Shown: positions 21,748-32,045 of the stretch, in pieces | How the letters are laid out: each line of letters opens with the position of its first letter | Position numbering within the stretch: position 1 is the stretch's first letter | Source of the DNA: Neoceratodus forsteri | Lineage: Eukaryota > Chordata > Ceratodontiformes > Ceratodontidae | Direction of reading: 5' to 3' | Assembly (NCBI GenBank): GCA_016271365.2 | Contig: JADMNL010000022.1 | Coordinates: 223,300,501 to 223,364,500, forward strand | DNA: 64,000 bases | The notes under the pieces: generated by a model | What the model saw: only the letters and a program-made list of their open reading frames with translations | Databases searched by the model: none | What the model was told of the DNA's origin: nothing | Position numbers and translations under genes: made by a program

Positions 21748-23157
21748 CTAGGCACAAGTAGGTGTGCCTTGAGCCTGGTATGGAAGTTCAAGAGAGAGGG
21801 GGGCTTCCTGTACCTCTGGTGGAAGTTTGTTCCACAGGTAGGGGGCTTTGACAGAGAAAGACTTGCCATCCATGTGGGTCCTGACCCTGGGGGTTTCCAG
21901 CAGAGTGCAGCCTGAGGTCCTCAGGGTCCAAGGATTGTGCTTGGGTCCAATGGTATTGGAGAGGCTTGGAGGAGCCCCCGGGCTGTGTAGCTTGAATGCT
22001 AAGCAGAGGAGGGGATATTGTAGGTGTGCTTCTAAGGAAGGCCACTGTAATTTGGCTAAGGTATCATAATGATGACTTCGGGAGTAATCCTGTGTAGCAA
22101 ACTGCACTATCTTGTTGTATAGGATTTGCAGCCATTGGACCTCCGGCTTTGCCATTCCTAGTAATACAGGGGCAGCATAGGTCAGTGTGGGGAGCAGGAT
22201 GCTGGAGGCAATAGAGAGCCTGACTTCGGGTACGAGCTGGTCCCTAATCCAATATAGGATGCCAAGTTTCCCATGGATAGTCCTGGTCACTTGTTCCACA
22301 TGGTTTTTGTAAGTGAGACCTTGGTCAAGCATGAGTCCTAGATATTTTAAGGAGGACACAACTTCAATGGCAGTCCCTGCAAGAGTTTTGAGCTGAAGGG
22401 AGTTGGACCTCTCTTGCCCCAGGGGTCTGGGCCCGAACAGCATGGCTTTTGTTTTGCCTTCATTCAAAACCATTCTGTTTGTATTTATCCAGTTCTCCAG
22501 TGACATTAGGTCAGTTTGGAGTGAGGGACCAAGAGCCTCCAGGTTATCCAAGGAGCGGTAGATGACTGTGTCATCCATGTATTGTATGACCGAGCTATTC
22601 CCGCAGTGAAGGTTTAGGTCATTCATAAATATCGTGAACAGTAGGGGGCCAAGGATTGAGCCCTGTGGTACACCCTCTTTTAGGGGTAGTGGGTCTGATA
22701 GTGCCCCCTTCCAGCTGACTGTCTGAGTGCAGCCAGATAAACAGCTCTCAAACCATTTAAGTGCCAGTGGGTCTAGGCCTATCTTATTCATTTTTATTAG
22801 CAGGAGGTTGTGGTCGACAAGGTCAAAGGCCTTGGACAGGTCAATGAATACCACTCTGGTGGGGGTCCCTTTGTCCATGGCATTGAGTACATCAGTCGTG
22901 AGAGCAGTGTCTGTGCCATGGTTAGTACGAAAACCGTGCTGAGAGGAGGCCAATAGTTGGTGAGTCTCCAGGTAGTCACAGAGCTGGCAGTAGATGAGCC
23001 TTTCCTGCAGTTTGGCAAGTAGGCAGAGCAGGGAGATAGGCCTGTAGTTGCTTGTTTGCTCCTGGGAGCCTCCCTTGTGAATGGGAATCACGTTCGCCTG
23101 TTTCCATTGGTGTGGAATGGTTCTCTCAAGCAGGGATCTATTTATGAGCCAGGTCAA
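21748..23157 (-). CDS. Reverse transcriptase of L2/Rex1-like LINE, open over 469 codons
   Basis: RNA-dependent DNA polymerase for target-primed reverse transcription. Motifs in order from the frame start: HQWKQANVIPIHK (about residue 16), NYRPISLLCLLAKLQE, QHGFR, VVFIDLSKAFDLVDH (about 101-115; the catalytic Asp is in FIDLSKAFD), GVPQGSILGPLLF, the catalytic QYMDDTVIY (about residue 193) and SSLKYLGLMLD. The C-terminal block is KSFSVKAPYLWNKLPPEV. All three catalytic aspartates are present. The first Met is internal to the domain. The true ORF started upstream at the leader and is broken by frameshifts between 23160 and 24480. This is the longest open coding stretch in the window, so this copy is comparatively young. 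Confidence 0.85.
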   Translation of the reverse strand: MTWLINRSLLERTIPHQWKQANVIPIHKGGSQEQTSNYRPISLLCLLAKLQERLIYCQLCDYLETHQLLASSQHGFRTNHGTDTALTTDVLNAMDKGTPTRVVFIDLSKAFDLVDHNLLLIKMNKIGLDPLALKWFESCLSGCTQTVSWKGALSDPLPLKEGVPQGSILGPLLFTIFMNDLNLHCGNSSVIQYMDDTVIYRSLDNLEALGPSLQTDLMSLENWINTNRMVLNEGKTKAMLFGPRPLGQERSNSLQLKTLAGTAIEVVSSLKYLGLMLDQGLTYKNHVEQVTRTIHGKLGILYWIRDQLVPEVRLSIASSILLPTLTYAAPVLLGMAKPEVQWLQILYNKIVQFATQDYSRSHHYDTLAKLQWPSLEAHLQYPLLCLAFKLHSPGAPPSLSNTIGPKHNPWTLRTSGCTLLETPRVRTHMDGKSFSVKAPYLWNKLPPEVQEAPLSLELPYQAQGTPTCA

Positions 23158-23573
23158 GGGTCTGGCGAGGGCTTGGGCCCCGTCTTTGAGGAGCCTTGGG
23201 TTAATTCTATCAGGTCCACCTGGGCCTTTGATTTTCAGGGCCCTTAGGAGAGTCTGTACCTCTTTAGCCCTGACCAGTCTTAGGTCGTAGTATTTTGGGG
23301 GGTTTGGTTCTGCCTAGGATCGGGGTGTGGGGGGATAATCCAACCTTATAAGTGTCAAGGTTGGTAAAGTGAAGGTTGAGGGCTGTGGCAATTTGTGGGC
23401 CATCACTCACCATTCTACCATTGACTTCCTTGGGGCCGGGTTCAGACTTGGTGTTACCTCTGATCAGCTCATTGATGTGGGACCAGAATAGTTTAGGGTT
23501 GCCTAAGCTGTTTTTTGAAAGCTGGTGACATACTCCCTTTTAGCCATTTTTATGGCTCTCTTGCATTGGTTTC

Positions 23574-24880
23574 TCAGGGTTTTGTAAGCCATAAGGTTTG
23601 CCTGGAGAAAGGAATTCTTAAACTTTTCCAGCCCTTGTCCCGACTAAGCATCCGAGTTTTGAGAGCAGGTGAGATCCATTTGTAGAAGCTTCCTTTAGCT
23701 CTGAGCTTCTTCTTCAGTGGGGCAAAGAGGTTGGCTGCTTTTGTCAATGAATTGTGGAAGAATTCTAGTGCCTCATCCAAGGAGGGGAGGAGCCTGATTG
23801 GGCTCCAGTCCAGGCTGTTTAGGTAATTGGAGTATTGCACCACCGAGAAGTTTGAGTAGTCTCGGGCGGACAATATTCTTGGCTGGAGCTTGGGCACTCT
23901 GTTCCTCCGGAGGCAAAATATTGGGGAGTGATTACTCAGGGCATCGGCCATGAGGCCAGCTTTCTGGATGTTGGTGGGATTTGTCACCAGTGCCCAGTCC
24001 AGGATGGAGTGGTTCCTGTCTTGTGGTCCATTCTGGTGGGTTCAGAAATAACCTGTACCAGATTTGCCTCTTGCATCAGGGACTGGAGGTCTTTGTTGGG
24101 GTCATGGGCCCAGTTTAGGCTGAAGTCTCCCAGAATGAGGAGCTCCAAAGAGATGCTTTTGGCCATGGTTCTAGTGATGGCCTCTAGGGATTGGAGACAT
24201 CTTTGGGGGGATGTAGACACAGACTATAATGAGGTGCTTGGACTGACCAAGGGTAACCCGTAAGAAAATCAATTTGCTATCGGGGCAGAATCCAGATTCA
24301 GGGTTAGGTTTGATACTGTTAGGTGGTCCTTCATGTAGATTAGCAGCCCTCCCCCTTTTACTCTCCCAATCCTTGTGGAAGGAGCTGTATCCTTGGGCCA
24401 TGATCTCATGGTCGAGGATGTGGGTCTTAAGCCAGGTCTCTGATATAGCCTGGTTATCTGGTTTATAGAGGTCAAGTCAGGCTTGCACTTCATGCATTTT
24501 AGGTCTGAGGCTACAGACATTCATGTGAGCAATTTTCAAACCTTTCGAGGATACCCAGTGGGGGTCCTGTGGGGAGGATATTAGGACATTGGCCACAGGA
24601 AGGCCTGGGTTGGGCTGAATATCACCTGCCAGGAGAAGTAGCACCACCAGCAAGCCTAGTAGCTTTGGGCTAGCCGATAGGATAGGGTTCCTTCTAAGTC
24701 TCCTACTTGTGAGGAGTAGCATCTCATAGTATACACCCCGTCTTACTAGCTCATGGGCTATTAGCAGGGTTAATATGCTAGTGTGAGGCTTGGTGTAGTG
24801 TAGGTCCCAGGGAGGGATGATTTTGTCCTGTGGTCCCCTGATGTCAGGGTCTCCAAGGCATAACATCAGGTCCACCCATA
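23574..24880 (-). pseudogene. Leader and endonuclease region of the same LINE, frameshifted
   Basis: Successive minus-strand frames carry the N-terminal half of the ORF. 24875-24477 has a hydrophobic Leu run followed by AGDIQPNPGLP (24629-24597), then IAHMNVCSLRPK at the start of the endonuclease fold. Next come GGGLLIYMKDHL, VCVYIPPK and LELLILGDFSLNW with the catalytic GDF block. The frame at 23987-23574 has ALSNHSPIF, the conserved SDH-type motif with Asn for Asp, and the linker LDWSPIRLLPSLDEALEFF. At least four frame breaks make it non-functional. Confidence 0.8.
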
Positions 24881-24948
24881 GGAGCGACAGTATGTATAGT
24901 GTTGCCAGGAGTAACCCCCCTATTGGGGATTAGGGTGCAAGGCCTTTT

Positions 24949-24975
24949 TACCCTGTCCAGCCCTGGACAGGGTGG
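24949..24975. repeat. Short perfect hairpin
   Basis: ACCCTGTCCAG and CTGGACAGGGT pair around a 2-base CC loop in the region just upstream of the LINE leader. Confidence 0.75.
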
Positions 24976-25355
24976 GTAAGGAACCGTTGTCTGGCTCCCA
25001 GTAGACATAGTTGGAGGACAGTGAAGCCCTGTGTGTTTTTGGTAAATTACCTCTACCGCCTCTGGGATGTGGCACTCCCCTGGTCAGACTAGGATAGGTG
25101 GGGATGTAGTGCTAGGCTTTAGAGGTGCACAGTGTGTTTCTACTCAGGCAGTCAGAGGTGCATCTAGTTTTCCAGTTGTTGCTAAGCTAACTCTTTGCTT
25201 CAGAAATAATTGCAGTTACTCAGCCTAATCAGGGGGAAAGAGACCCTTCTATCCATAGTGCAGGTAATCCCCCTTGGTCTGGCCGTTAGAAGCAGCTCAC
25301 ATAGCAAACAAAACAGAAACAAGTTATTTAGCAATGGCAAGGATTCAATGCATTA

Positions 25356-26115
25356 GATTTTAAAGCGCTTCAGTATTTCTTCCCGTGGGCAGCTCACACT
25401 CAGAACAGGAGCGCTTGATGGCAGGAATCGGGATTTCGGCAGAAAACCAGTCCTAACATTGACACACTCCTGCGCTAGTCCGGGGACCACTTCAGAGTTG
25501 CTGCTGTGGGAGAGGTCTGCCGGGCTCTGGTCAGTGAGCCGGCACCTCAACCTCGGTCGTGGACTGGTGGCTTCTTGGTGCAGGGGGAAGGGACCCTCTT
25601 GCAGAGAGGTCTTCCTTGCCACCCCTGAATTCGCAAAGGCAGCTCCGTCACTTTGTGAGCTGCTGGGCTCTGATTCTTGCCTTTTGTTTCTTGTGGGGGT
25701 TTACGTCAGCAAATGGCAGGTATCCAATTGGGTGCGGTAGCCTTTTTTAAAATTTTCGCCCAAACGTTTATTCCAGAACAAAGGAAAATAAGTTTACCCC
25801 CAAAATTCACAACAAGCAGATTTTAAGGTGCTCCAGTATTTCCTCCGGAGGGCAGCTCGTGCTCAGAACAGGAGTGCTTGATGGCAGGGATCAGGATTTT
25901 GGCAGAAAACCAGTCCTAACATTGACACACTCCTGCTCTAGTCGGGGGACCACTTCACAGTTGCTGCTGCTGCGAGGGAGGTCTGCTGGGCTCTGCTCAG
26001 TGAGCCAGCAACTCAACCTTGGTCATGGACTGGTGGCTTCTTAGTGTGGGGGGGGGACCCGCTTGCAGAGAGGTCTCCCTCGCCACCCCTGAATTTGCAA
26101 AGGCAGCTCCATCGC
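25356..26115 (-). repeat. Direct duplication in the LINE 5' region, about 446-bp spacing
   Basis: 25356-25660 and 25802-26112 are about 300-base direct copies. Shared blocks are CAGAACAGGAG.GCTTGATGGCAGG, CAGTCCTAACATTGACAC, GGACTGGTGGCTTCTT and CACCCCTGAATT.GCAAAGG. They lie immediately upstream of the LINE's ORF on its strand. Tandem promoter monomers occur in the 5' UTRs of some LINEs, so these may be duplicated promoter units. That role is inference. Confidence 0.65.
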
Positions 26116-26519
26116 TTTATGAGATGCATGCTGTAAAAGTGCTGCGAGACAGTATTTTGTGCCAATCCACTGTGTCAGGTAGGGGTTTTGTCTGACTCCG
26201 CTTTATTTGTACTGAAAATATTAAACTTTGTAGCATTTATCTGGATCAACAATGTTTTCCCATGAAAGACTTGTGATTATCAACTCTTTTCTTTTTGGCA
26301 TCCAAAAAATACCTCAGCAGAATAGATACCAAAGGTATTGCTAGTGGCAGCCATCTTTATTGACAACTCAGTTGTTACAAAATAAGTAATCAAAGCTGTT
26401 TTAAAATATCAGAGGGAGAAAGAAGTACACTGATAATGAGATGAAGTACATCAGAAAAAAAACAGTACTGCCCAAAAATAAGATGAATTTTGTGGCTTAC
26501 AAACAAAACTGCTGCCTCA
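26116..26519. other. No recognised feature
   Basis: AT-rich, no frame or repeat partner identified. Confidence 0.3.
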
Positions 26520-26700
26520 TGTGCTTACCCATCTTTGCCATAGCCCACAATACACCCACCCCCTCCCAGTACCTGCAGGACCTTGGCATGACCATCTTCA
26601 TCTGAACAGAATAAATCCCCCGTTTGCAGTTCCTTTCCTTGGACATCCCCAGCCCCAAATAAAAGGGGATCCTGTATCACACATTACCTACAATACATGC
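26520..26700. repeat. Unclassified dispersed repeat, partial copy
   Basis: Matches 2290-2400: CAGGACCTTGGCATGACC.TCTTCATCTGAA, CAGTTCCT and GGACATCCCCA occur in the same order and orientation. Confidence 0.55.
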
Positions 26701-27200
26701 CTAGTTTTCCAGACCTGAAATTATTCTTTGGTCCATACACCATATATTTATACATACACCAACTTAACTGTCCAAGTCCTTCAAGCAGGCTACCATTGGC
26801 TTTCTTTATTGCACAACTATGGATAAAGCTCCTGATCGTCTACTAGCTAAACTACCCAGTAAAGTGTACTCACTCTGTTTAATAGAAGCCACGTGTCTTC
26901 TCAATTATCTGGTGAATTTGAAATAAAGGCAACTGCGCTTGGAGCCCCATGCATTTACTGTATAACAAACTCCTTCTCCAGCTGAGGAATACCTTTAGTA
27001 TGTGAGTATTCAAGTCCAGTCTTCCCAGCCACTCGAAACTCACCTCTGTTTGTTATGTTCCAGTACCCTTCCCCTGAACCTGATCAAGTTGCATAACAAT
27101 GTTTATGCTCATTATTTGCTGAGACCCCACTTTGTTGGCTTGCTTTGTTTACTGTTTTGATGTACTTACATTTACAGGTTTTTTTTTACATAAAAAAAGA
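26701..27200. other. No recognised feature
   Basis: No assignable frame. A poly-A/T run at 27179-27210 borders the next CR1 tail. Confidence 0.3.
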
Positions 27201-27204
27201 AAAA

Positions 27205-27812
27205 AAAACACAGACAATGATGGCAGAAAAAGACCAAAGGCCCATCCAGTCTGGATGAGTTCCCAATTTAGCTCTGGGGACTGCTGTTCCTCCAGGGCCC
27301 AAGCCCTACCCATCACTCCAGTCTCCTCCCTGATACTGACACTCTGAGAAACCACCATATCCTTCATTCTGTCCCACCCATGCTTAAACCACTGATGGTT
27401 TTTGCACCCACCACCTCAGCTAGCAGTCTGTTCCACAACTCCACCACCCTTTCTGTAAAATATTATTTCCTTACCTTCCTTCTGAACCTCCTGCCTGTTA
27501 GCTTCAAGTTATGACCACAAGACTCTGAGCCAGTATTAAAGTTAAATAGTTCCCCACAATTTACCATGTTAATTTTTTTTAGGAATTTAAGGTCTCTCTC
27601 ATATCTCCTGTCTCCTTTCTGGTTTCCAGTGAGTACATATTCAATGCCTTGAGGCACTCCTCATAGGACATGCCCTGTTAGCCCTGAATCATTTTTGTTA
27701 CCCTGTACTGATTGTCTTGGCTTATACCTATCATTCCGTAGGTGAGGACCCCAGAATTGGGTGCAGTACTCCAACTGTGGCCTCACCAAGGATCTCTATA
27801 GGGGAAATATTA
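27205..27812 (-). mobile_element. CR1 LINE 3' end
   Basis: Begins on the plus strand with GATGGCAGAAAAAGACCAAAGGCCCATCCAGTCTG, the antisense CR1 3' UTR. The reversed coding block follows (TCTGTTCCACAACTCCACCACCCTTTCTGTAAA) and the region around CCCCAGAATTGGGTGCAGTACTCCAACTG. It stops where a second CR1 tail starts. Confidence 0.85.
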
Positions 27813-28250
27813 CTAACATACTAAAATGCCAGCAGAATAGGCCTAACGGTCTTTCATGTCTGCTCGTTTGGTCAGCCCCCACCCTGGGAACTGACCTTGC
27901 TGCCCCCCTCGCCTTCTCTGGCTTCTCCCTTCCCAGTTCCAGATATTCTCGCTGCATTGGATTTTGCTTCCAGAACCCTTTCCTGTACCCGTCGCACCCC
28001 CTCTTGAACCCCTCCACTGTCTCTGCCTCCACCAGCCCCCTAGGCAGCACATTCCATGGCTCCACCACCCTCTCAGTGAAGTAGCACCTCTTCCTTTCTC
28101 CCCTGAATCTTCCCCCCTCCATCTTCCACCCATGCCCTCTAGTGGCCCCCTCCTCCTTCCTTCGAAGCACCCTGACTGTTCCTCACCTATTTACCCCCTT
28201 CATGTACCTGAAGACCTCAATCAAATATTACCTACCCCTTTTTGCTATCA
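27813..28250 (-). mobile_element. CR1 LINE 3' end, second copy in series
   Basis: Starts AACATACTAAAATGCCAGCAGAATAGGCC..CGGTCTTTCATGTCTGC, again the antisense 3' UTR, and continues into the antisense C-terminal coding block (minus-strand CYFTERVVEPWNVLPRGLVE). Either it inserted into the first copy or the two are adjacent insertions. Confidence 0.85.
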
Positions 28251-28299
28251 GTACCCACCCCATAGATCCAAGTTTCCTATTTGTGTTGTTATAAGCCTT

Positions 28300-28500
28300 G
28301 TTGCACTAACTATTTTAGGGAGTTACTGATAACAACTCCTTGCCTTGCATATTTGAAGCAGTATGTAACTGTTCTCACTGGATTATATTATTGTGGTGTC
28401 TGCTGCTGTCCTTCCTGGGTCACCCATGAAAATGAGATGCTGCATCTCAAGGGCTTATCGCTGTTGGAGTAATTTCAGATCAATCAATAAATAAATAAAC
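28300..28500 (+). mobile_element. LINE 3' tail fragment, L2/Rex1-like
   Basis: The phrase GGGTCACCCATGAAAATGAGATGCTGCATCTCA, followed by an AATAAATAAATA tail, resembles 40485-40550 (GGTCACCCATGAAGTTGCACAGTTTTGCTCATGAGCTG..AAATAAAT). The endings are alike, but only the 3' UTR is present, so the family is tentative. Confidence 0.45.
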
Positions 28501-28544
28501 GAGTAACTTTCAGTTCCCTGCACATCCCTCAGAAGATGACACTA

Positions 28545-28904
28545 ACCCTAACTAATTTATTTATTTAGGAAATTGGAATGACAACCCTTTGAGTCATAGA
28601 CTTGTTTCCAAAGGCTCCACGTCAGAATAAAACATAGACATTCATACAGTACATACATAGAATAAATATGGGTGAGCAATCATACAGAGTATAAGTACAA
28701 TGAGCACTGGTTAATGCCAATACATTTGGTAATTAAAACATGGCAGAGCTATCAACATATTTACCTAATGAGCGGTTAAGACCTATACAATTGGTAGCTA
28801 AAGCAATGCATGATATGAGTTGGTAGTAAGCAACCTCAGGGATGCCTTGTCTTATACAAAATACAATGCATTCATGGTCCAGTGCAACTATATGGTAACC
28901 GAGG
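28545..28904 (-). mobile_element. LINE 3' tail, L2/Rex1-like
   Basis: Begins on the plus strand with a TTTATTTATTTA tail, then TTTGAGTCATAGACTTGTTTCCAAAGGCTCCACGTCA. A related phrase (ATGAGTCACAGACTCTTTTACACAAGTTCCACATCA) occurs at 39975-40010. It abuts the broken end of an L1 at about 28905. It may be the 3' end of the LINE that hosts the nested stack to its right. Confidence 0.5.
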
Positions 28905-29936
28905 GAGGTGAGGAGCCGGTAGGCTAGAAATAGTGAGGGCTCTCTCCACAGGATGGGCAGCCTCCAACTCTTTAATTTTACTCATTAGGGAAAGTGCTCG
29001 TGCCTGTCGGGCTTTTTTCCTTGCTGAAGCTAACTTAATTAACTCCCCCCTAAGATAACATTTTAAGGACCACCAAATGATATCAAACCTTGAGGTAGAT
29101 CCAAGGTTATCCACCAGAAAAAGCGAGATTAGGGATTTTATCTGCGCCACCATATCAGTATCCTTAAACATTTGGGCATTAAGCCTCCATGTAGTATCCC
29201 GTTGGAATTCCAGATCTGGAGAAATTCTAATCCAAACAATTGCATGGTCAGAAAGGATTATCGGCTCAATGCCAGATTGGAGGAGGCCTGGGAGAAGGGT
29301 CTTACTAATCAGGATGTAATCTATCCTAGACCACGACCTGTGGGGTTGGGAAAAGAATGAGAAAGCTCGGAGAGTGGGATAGGAAAGTCGCCAGGGGTCA
29401 CACAGTCCTAACATATGAGAAAGATCTTGCAGAGCCCTCTGCGTGGAAGTAACCGGCCGGTTGATCTGGGGGTCTCTATCCAGAAAATGCGACGGCGAAA
29501 CATTCCAATCTCCCCCCAGGACTATCTGTGAGGGAAGCAAGGCACTAATTTTGTCCATGAGAGTCATAAAAAATTCAGAACTTCCCCCGACAGGACCATA
29601 AATTGAACCCAGAACTACCATGTTCCCATTAATAGAGCCCTTTACCAACACAAACCTCCCGTCTGGGTCCTCTACCACTGAGTCTTTCAAAAACGGAACA
29701 TGCTTTTTAATAAGTATAGCTACTCCTCTACTAGAGCTAGATCCACTTGCCGCATACATCTGTGAAAAACCAGAATGAGATAGCCACTTAACTTCAGTAT
29801 TAGTTAAGTGGGTTTCCTGAAGGAATAACAAATCTACTTGCAGCAGGAGACAGTGATTGAAAACTTGGGTTCGTTTGACCTTCTCTCTGAGCCCACGCAC
29901 ATTCCATGACGCCATTTTTATAACTCCAATAGCCAT
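28905..29936 (-). pseudogene. L1 ORF2 endonuclease and linker, open but cut short
   Basis: AP-like endonuclease that nicks the target for retrotransposition. The frame from 29936 opens MAIGVIKMASWNVRGLREKV, the usual L1 ORF2 start with the catalytic Asn. Next are the LFLQETHLT block with the catalytic Glu (about residue 41), GSIYGPVG, IVLGGDWNVSPS with the metal-binding Asp and Asn, SRIDYILIS, and LSDHAIVWI with the catalytic Asp-His. A linker then ends near KELEAAHPVERALTIS. The domain looks complete with catalytic residues in place, but the reverse transcriptase is gone. The last 17 codons before the stop come from the neighbouring LINE tail. Confidence 0.85.
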
Positions 29937-31003
29937 TTTAACAGCAAGATAAGAGGGAGGCAGGCATTAAAGGAACCAGAAACAAAACAAGAGGAGAAGC
30001 ACACTCTACCCCCAAAACCCCTCCGACCCCAAGTCTGCCACTGACGAACTATTAAAGGTAACCCCAACCTGAGAAAGTCAGCTATCCCTAAAGTGCAATT
30101 TAGCAAGTACTGGAATTGGCAGACTGACCCTCTCCCCCCCAAAATATCCCCCCAACCCCAAACCACCCAACTATATACAAAGTGGTGCCAGGTCTGCGAA
30201 ACCTCGAAACCAGTGTAATAACATCTGAGCCCCAGGCACCAACCCCCAAGAGCGAATCCAGAAAACCCTCACATAGGGATCCACAAACAAAGGGAAGTCC
30301 AGAACCTTAACAAGCAAAAGTAACACCCATTCCCATCCAGAAACAAAACAAGGGACCCTGTATAAGGGGCTGGATTAGCAAACCCCCTTCTATAGGCTCA
30401 TTCAGCTACCAGTAGCCATAGCGGCTCAAAACAACCCCCCCCAATCCCAACTGCCTATTTCTCAACTAAGCTCTGGTATATATCGATCCATTTACAGATT
30501 CATCCTTTTGTTACCCAAGTATAGGAGGAAAAAAAAAAAAAAGAGCATCTGAGGAAAAGGCTCTACTCATCCCCTGAGACAACGGGAAGAAGGGAGACCT
30601 AATTAAACTAAATGGGCTTCATAGCAGGAAGCGTTATCCTCGGTCAAACAATATTGTTTCCGGGGGGCGTCATTTGGTGATCGGACCGGATCGGGTCCGA
30701 CACCTAGAACCAGCATCCCCAGGAAGCGCAACCCCTTGCAGTGGGTTCCGGGAGGAAGCCGGCAGTCCCACCCTTGCAGCCCAACCTCCCCACCACTCGG
30801 CCATCCAGGATCTACGCGCAACGCAGCGACCTGAAGGCAGTCCAAACAGGTAGGACACACCAGGGTAAACCCAGAGGGATAAGCAACCAGGGAAATGAGA
30901 GGTACCTTAATTGGGGAGTAAAATAAACAGTAAACGGAGGTCTTTCCATCGCCCCAACATAACCCAGAGACCTCACAAAAGCATAATGCCCTTTCTCAAC
31001 ATC
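29937..31003 (-). other. Inter-ORF region of the L1
   Basis: About 1 kb between ORF1 and ORF2 without a clear domain. A GC-rich part at 30650-30860 gives overlapping short frames. It may include decayed ORF1 sequence, but I cannot show that. Confidence 0.4.
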
Positions 31004-31267
31004 TCAACCATTTAACTTAAACAAGTTAGGAAGTTTGGTACTAAGGTCCTTATGAGCCATATCGACAGAGTCAAAGCCGTTGGTAGCGCTGCCAATGGAA
31101 ACCCTGAGAGTGGCAGGGTACATCATCCTAAATGGAATGGATGCCGCAATCAGCTTCTGAGCAATCGGGTGGAATGCGGCTCTCTCCATCCTTATTTCTT
31201 TGGGGAGATCCTGGGCAATACGTAGCTTGGTTGTCCCCACATGACCAACTGCAATTCTGACTATCAA
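31004..31267 (-). pseudogene. L1 ORF1 C-terminal domain
   Basis: ORF1 encodes the RNA-binding chaperone of the L1 particle. This frame holds the conserved C-terminal domain: RIAQDLPKEIRMERAAFHPI, then IPFRMMYPATLRVSIG and the closing DLSTKLP. It matches the family pattern of a basic helix followed by a hydrophobic strand. It is separated from the N-terminal frame (31511-31858) by frame breaks. Confidence 0.75.
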
Positions 31268-31510
31268 AAAGCGTGCTGTCTCTCGACATAACTCAAAACT
31301 TCAGAATTATCGGCCACGGGGAACCCGTGGAGGCCTAGGCCTCAATGATCTGTGTGCCCTCTCGAGATGGTAGCTCTGGTTAGTGGCGAGGGCCCACAAC
31401 CTGACCAGGAAACGCTGCAGGAAAGCCATCAGGTCTGGTCCTTCTTCTGATTCCGCAGGCCCAAGACCAAAGATTATTTCTGCGGCTGAGGCCTTCTAAA
31501 TCCTCAGTCT

Positions 31511-31858
31511 TCAACTGGAGTTTTTGATCTGTTGCACCAAGCCCGTTATCTCCAATTCAGCGTTCGCCCTCCATTGCTCCAGGGAAAAGATCCTAGGTTC
31601 AGCATCTGATACTCTCGTAGCGAGAGAGGAAAGGTCCCCCCGCAGAGACTTTAGCTCGCTAGTGATGTCGTGGAGGATATCCTTCAGTGGGGACAGCTCC
31701 TGCATAAACTTATCCTCCGTGAGGAGGCCAAATGGCTGGGTCTTCTCTCCGGTCCTATCCGACGCTGTGCCCGTTTGATTGCGTGGCTTCTTGGGCAGTT
31801 TTTCTGGGGTCGCAGGTGGCGTATGCTTAAATGTGGCCTGTTTTTTATCCACCTCCAT
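31511..31858 (-). pseudogene. L1 ORF1 N-terminal coiled coil
   Basis: Starts MEVDKKQATFKHTPPATPEK, a basic, proline-rich start. It then enters a heptad-like stretch (LSPLKDILHDITSELKSLRG, then DLSSLATRVSDAEPRIFSLE) typical of the trimerising coiled coil of L1 ORF1 proteins. The ORF stops at 31511 and the C-terminal domain follows in another frame. The RNA-recognition domain that should lie between them is decayed. Confidence 0.7.
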
Positions 31859-32045
31859 CTCTCCGTTTCGCTAAGGGAATCCGCAAAAGGCAGCCTCTAG
31901 GGTCGTCAGATGCAGCTAAGGCAACCCACACACAGTGAAATGAGTAAATTTGTAGTGCTAGGATCGTGGATTTCGGCAGTTAGGACGGCAGGAGGAGAGA
32001 GCTCTAAGCTCCTGCTGCCATTCAGCTAGCTGTCATCACGTGACT

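Larger units (their letters stand above)
21425..24960 (-). mobile_element. Near full-length L2/Rex1-like LINE
   Basis: Minus-strand LINE. The 3' end is at 21425-21500, with a TTTA microsatellite tail on the plus strand and the motif GACTGGTAGACCCACTGGGCCC shared with the LINE tail at 42.4 kb. From 5' to 3' it has a leader-like N-terminus (24875), an apurinic endonuclease (about 24540-23700, frameshifted), a linker, and an almost intact reverse transcriptase ORF (23157-21748). The upstream 24960-26115 probably holds the 5' UTR with a duplicated block. The family is inferred from the RT motifs, the Leu-rich leader and the tail. L2 and Rex1 are hard to separate by eye. Confidence 0.85.
28905..32045 (-). 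mobile_element. L1/Tx1-like LINE, 5' end to endonuclease, 3' half lost
   Basis: On the minus strand the element opens with GGAGTCACGTGATGACAGC (32045). ORF1 pieces follow (31858-31004), then an inter-ORF stretch of about 1 kb, then ORF2 with a complete endonuclease (from 29936). It breaks off at about 28905, before the reverse transcriptase, against an unrelated LINE tail. Loss of the 3' half while the 5' end is kept is the reverse of normal LINE truncation and implies a deletion. Its 5' end interrupts an L2/Rex1-like LINE that resumes at 32046. Confidence 0.8.
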
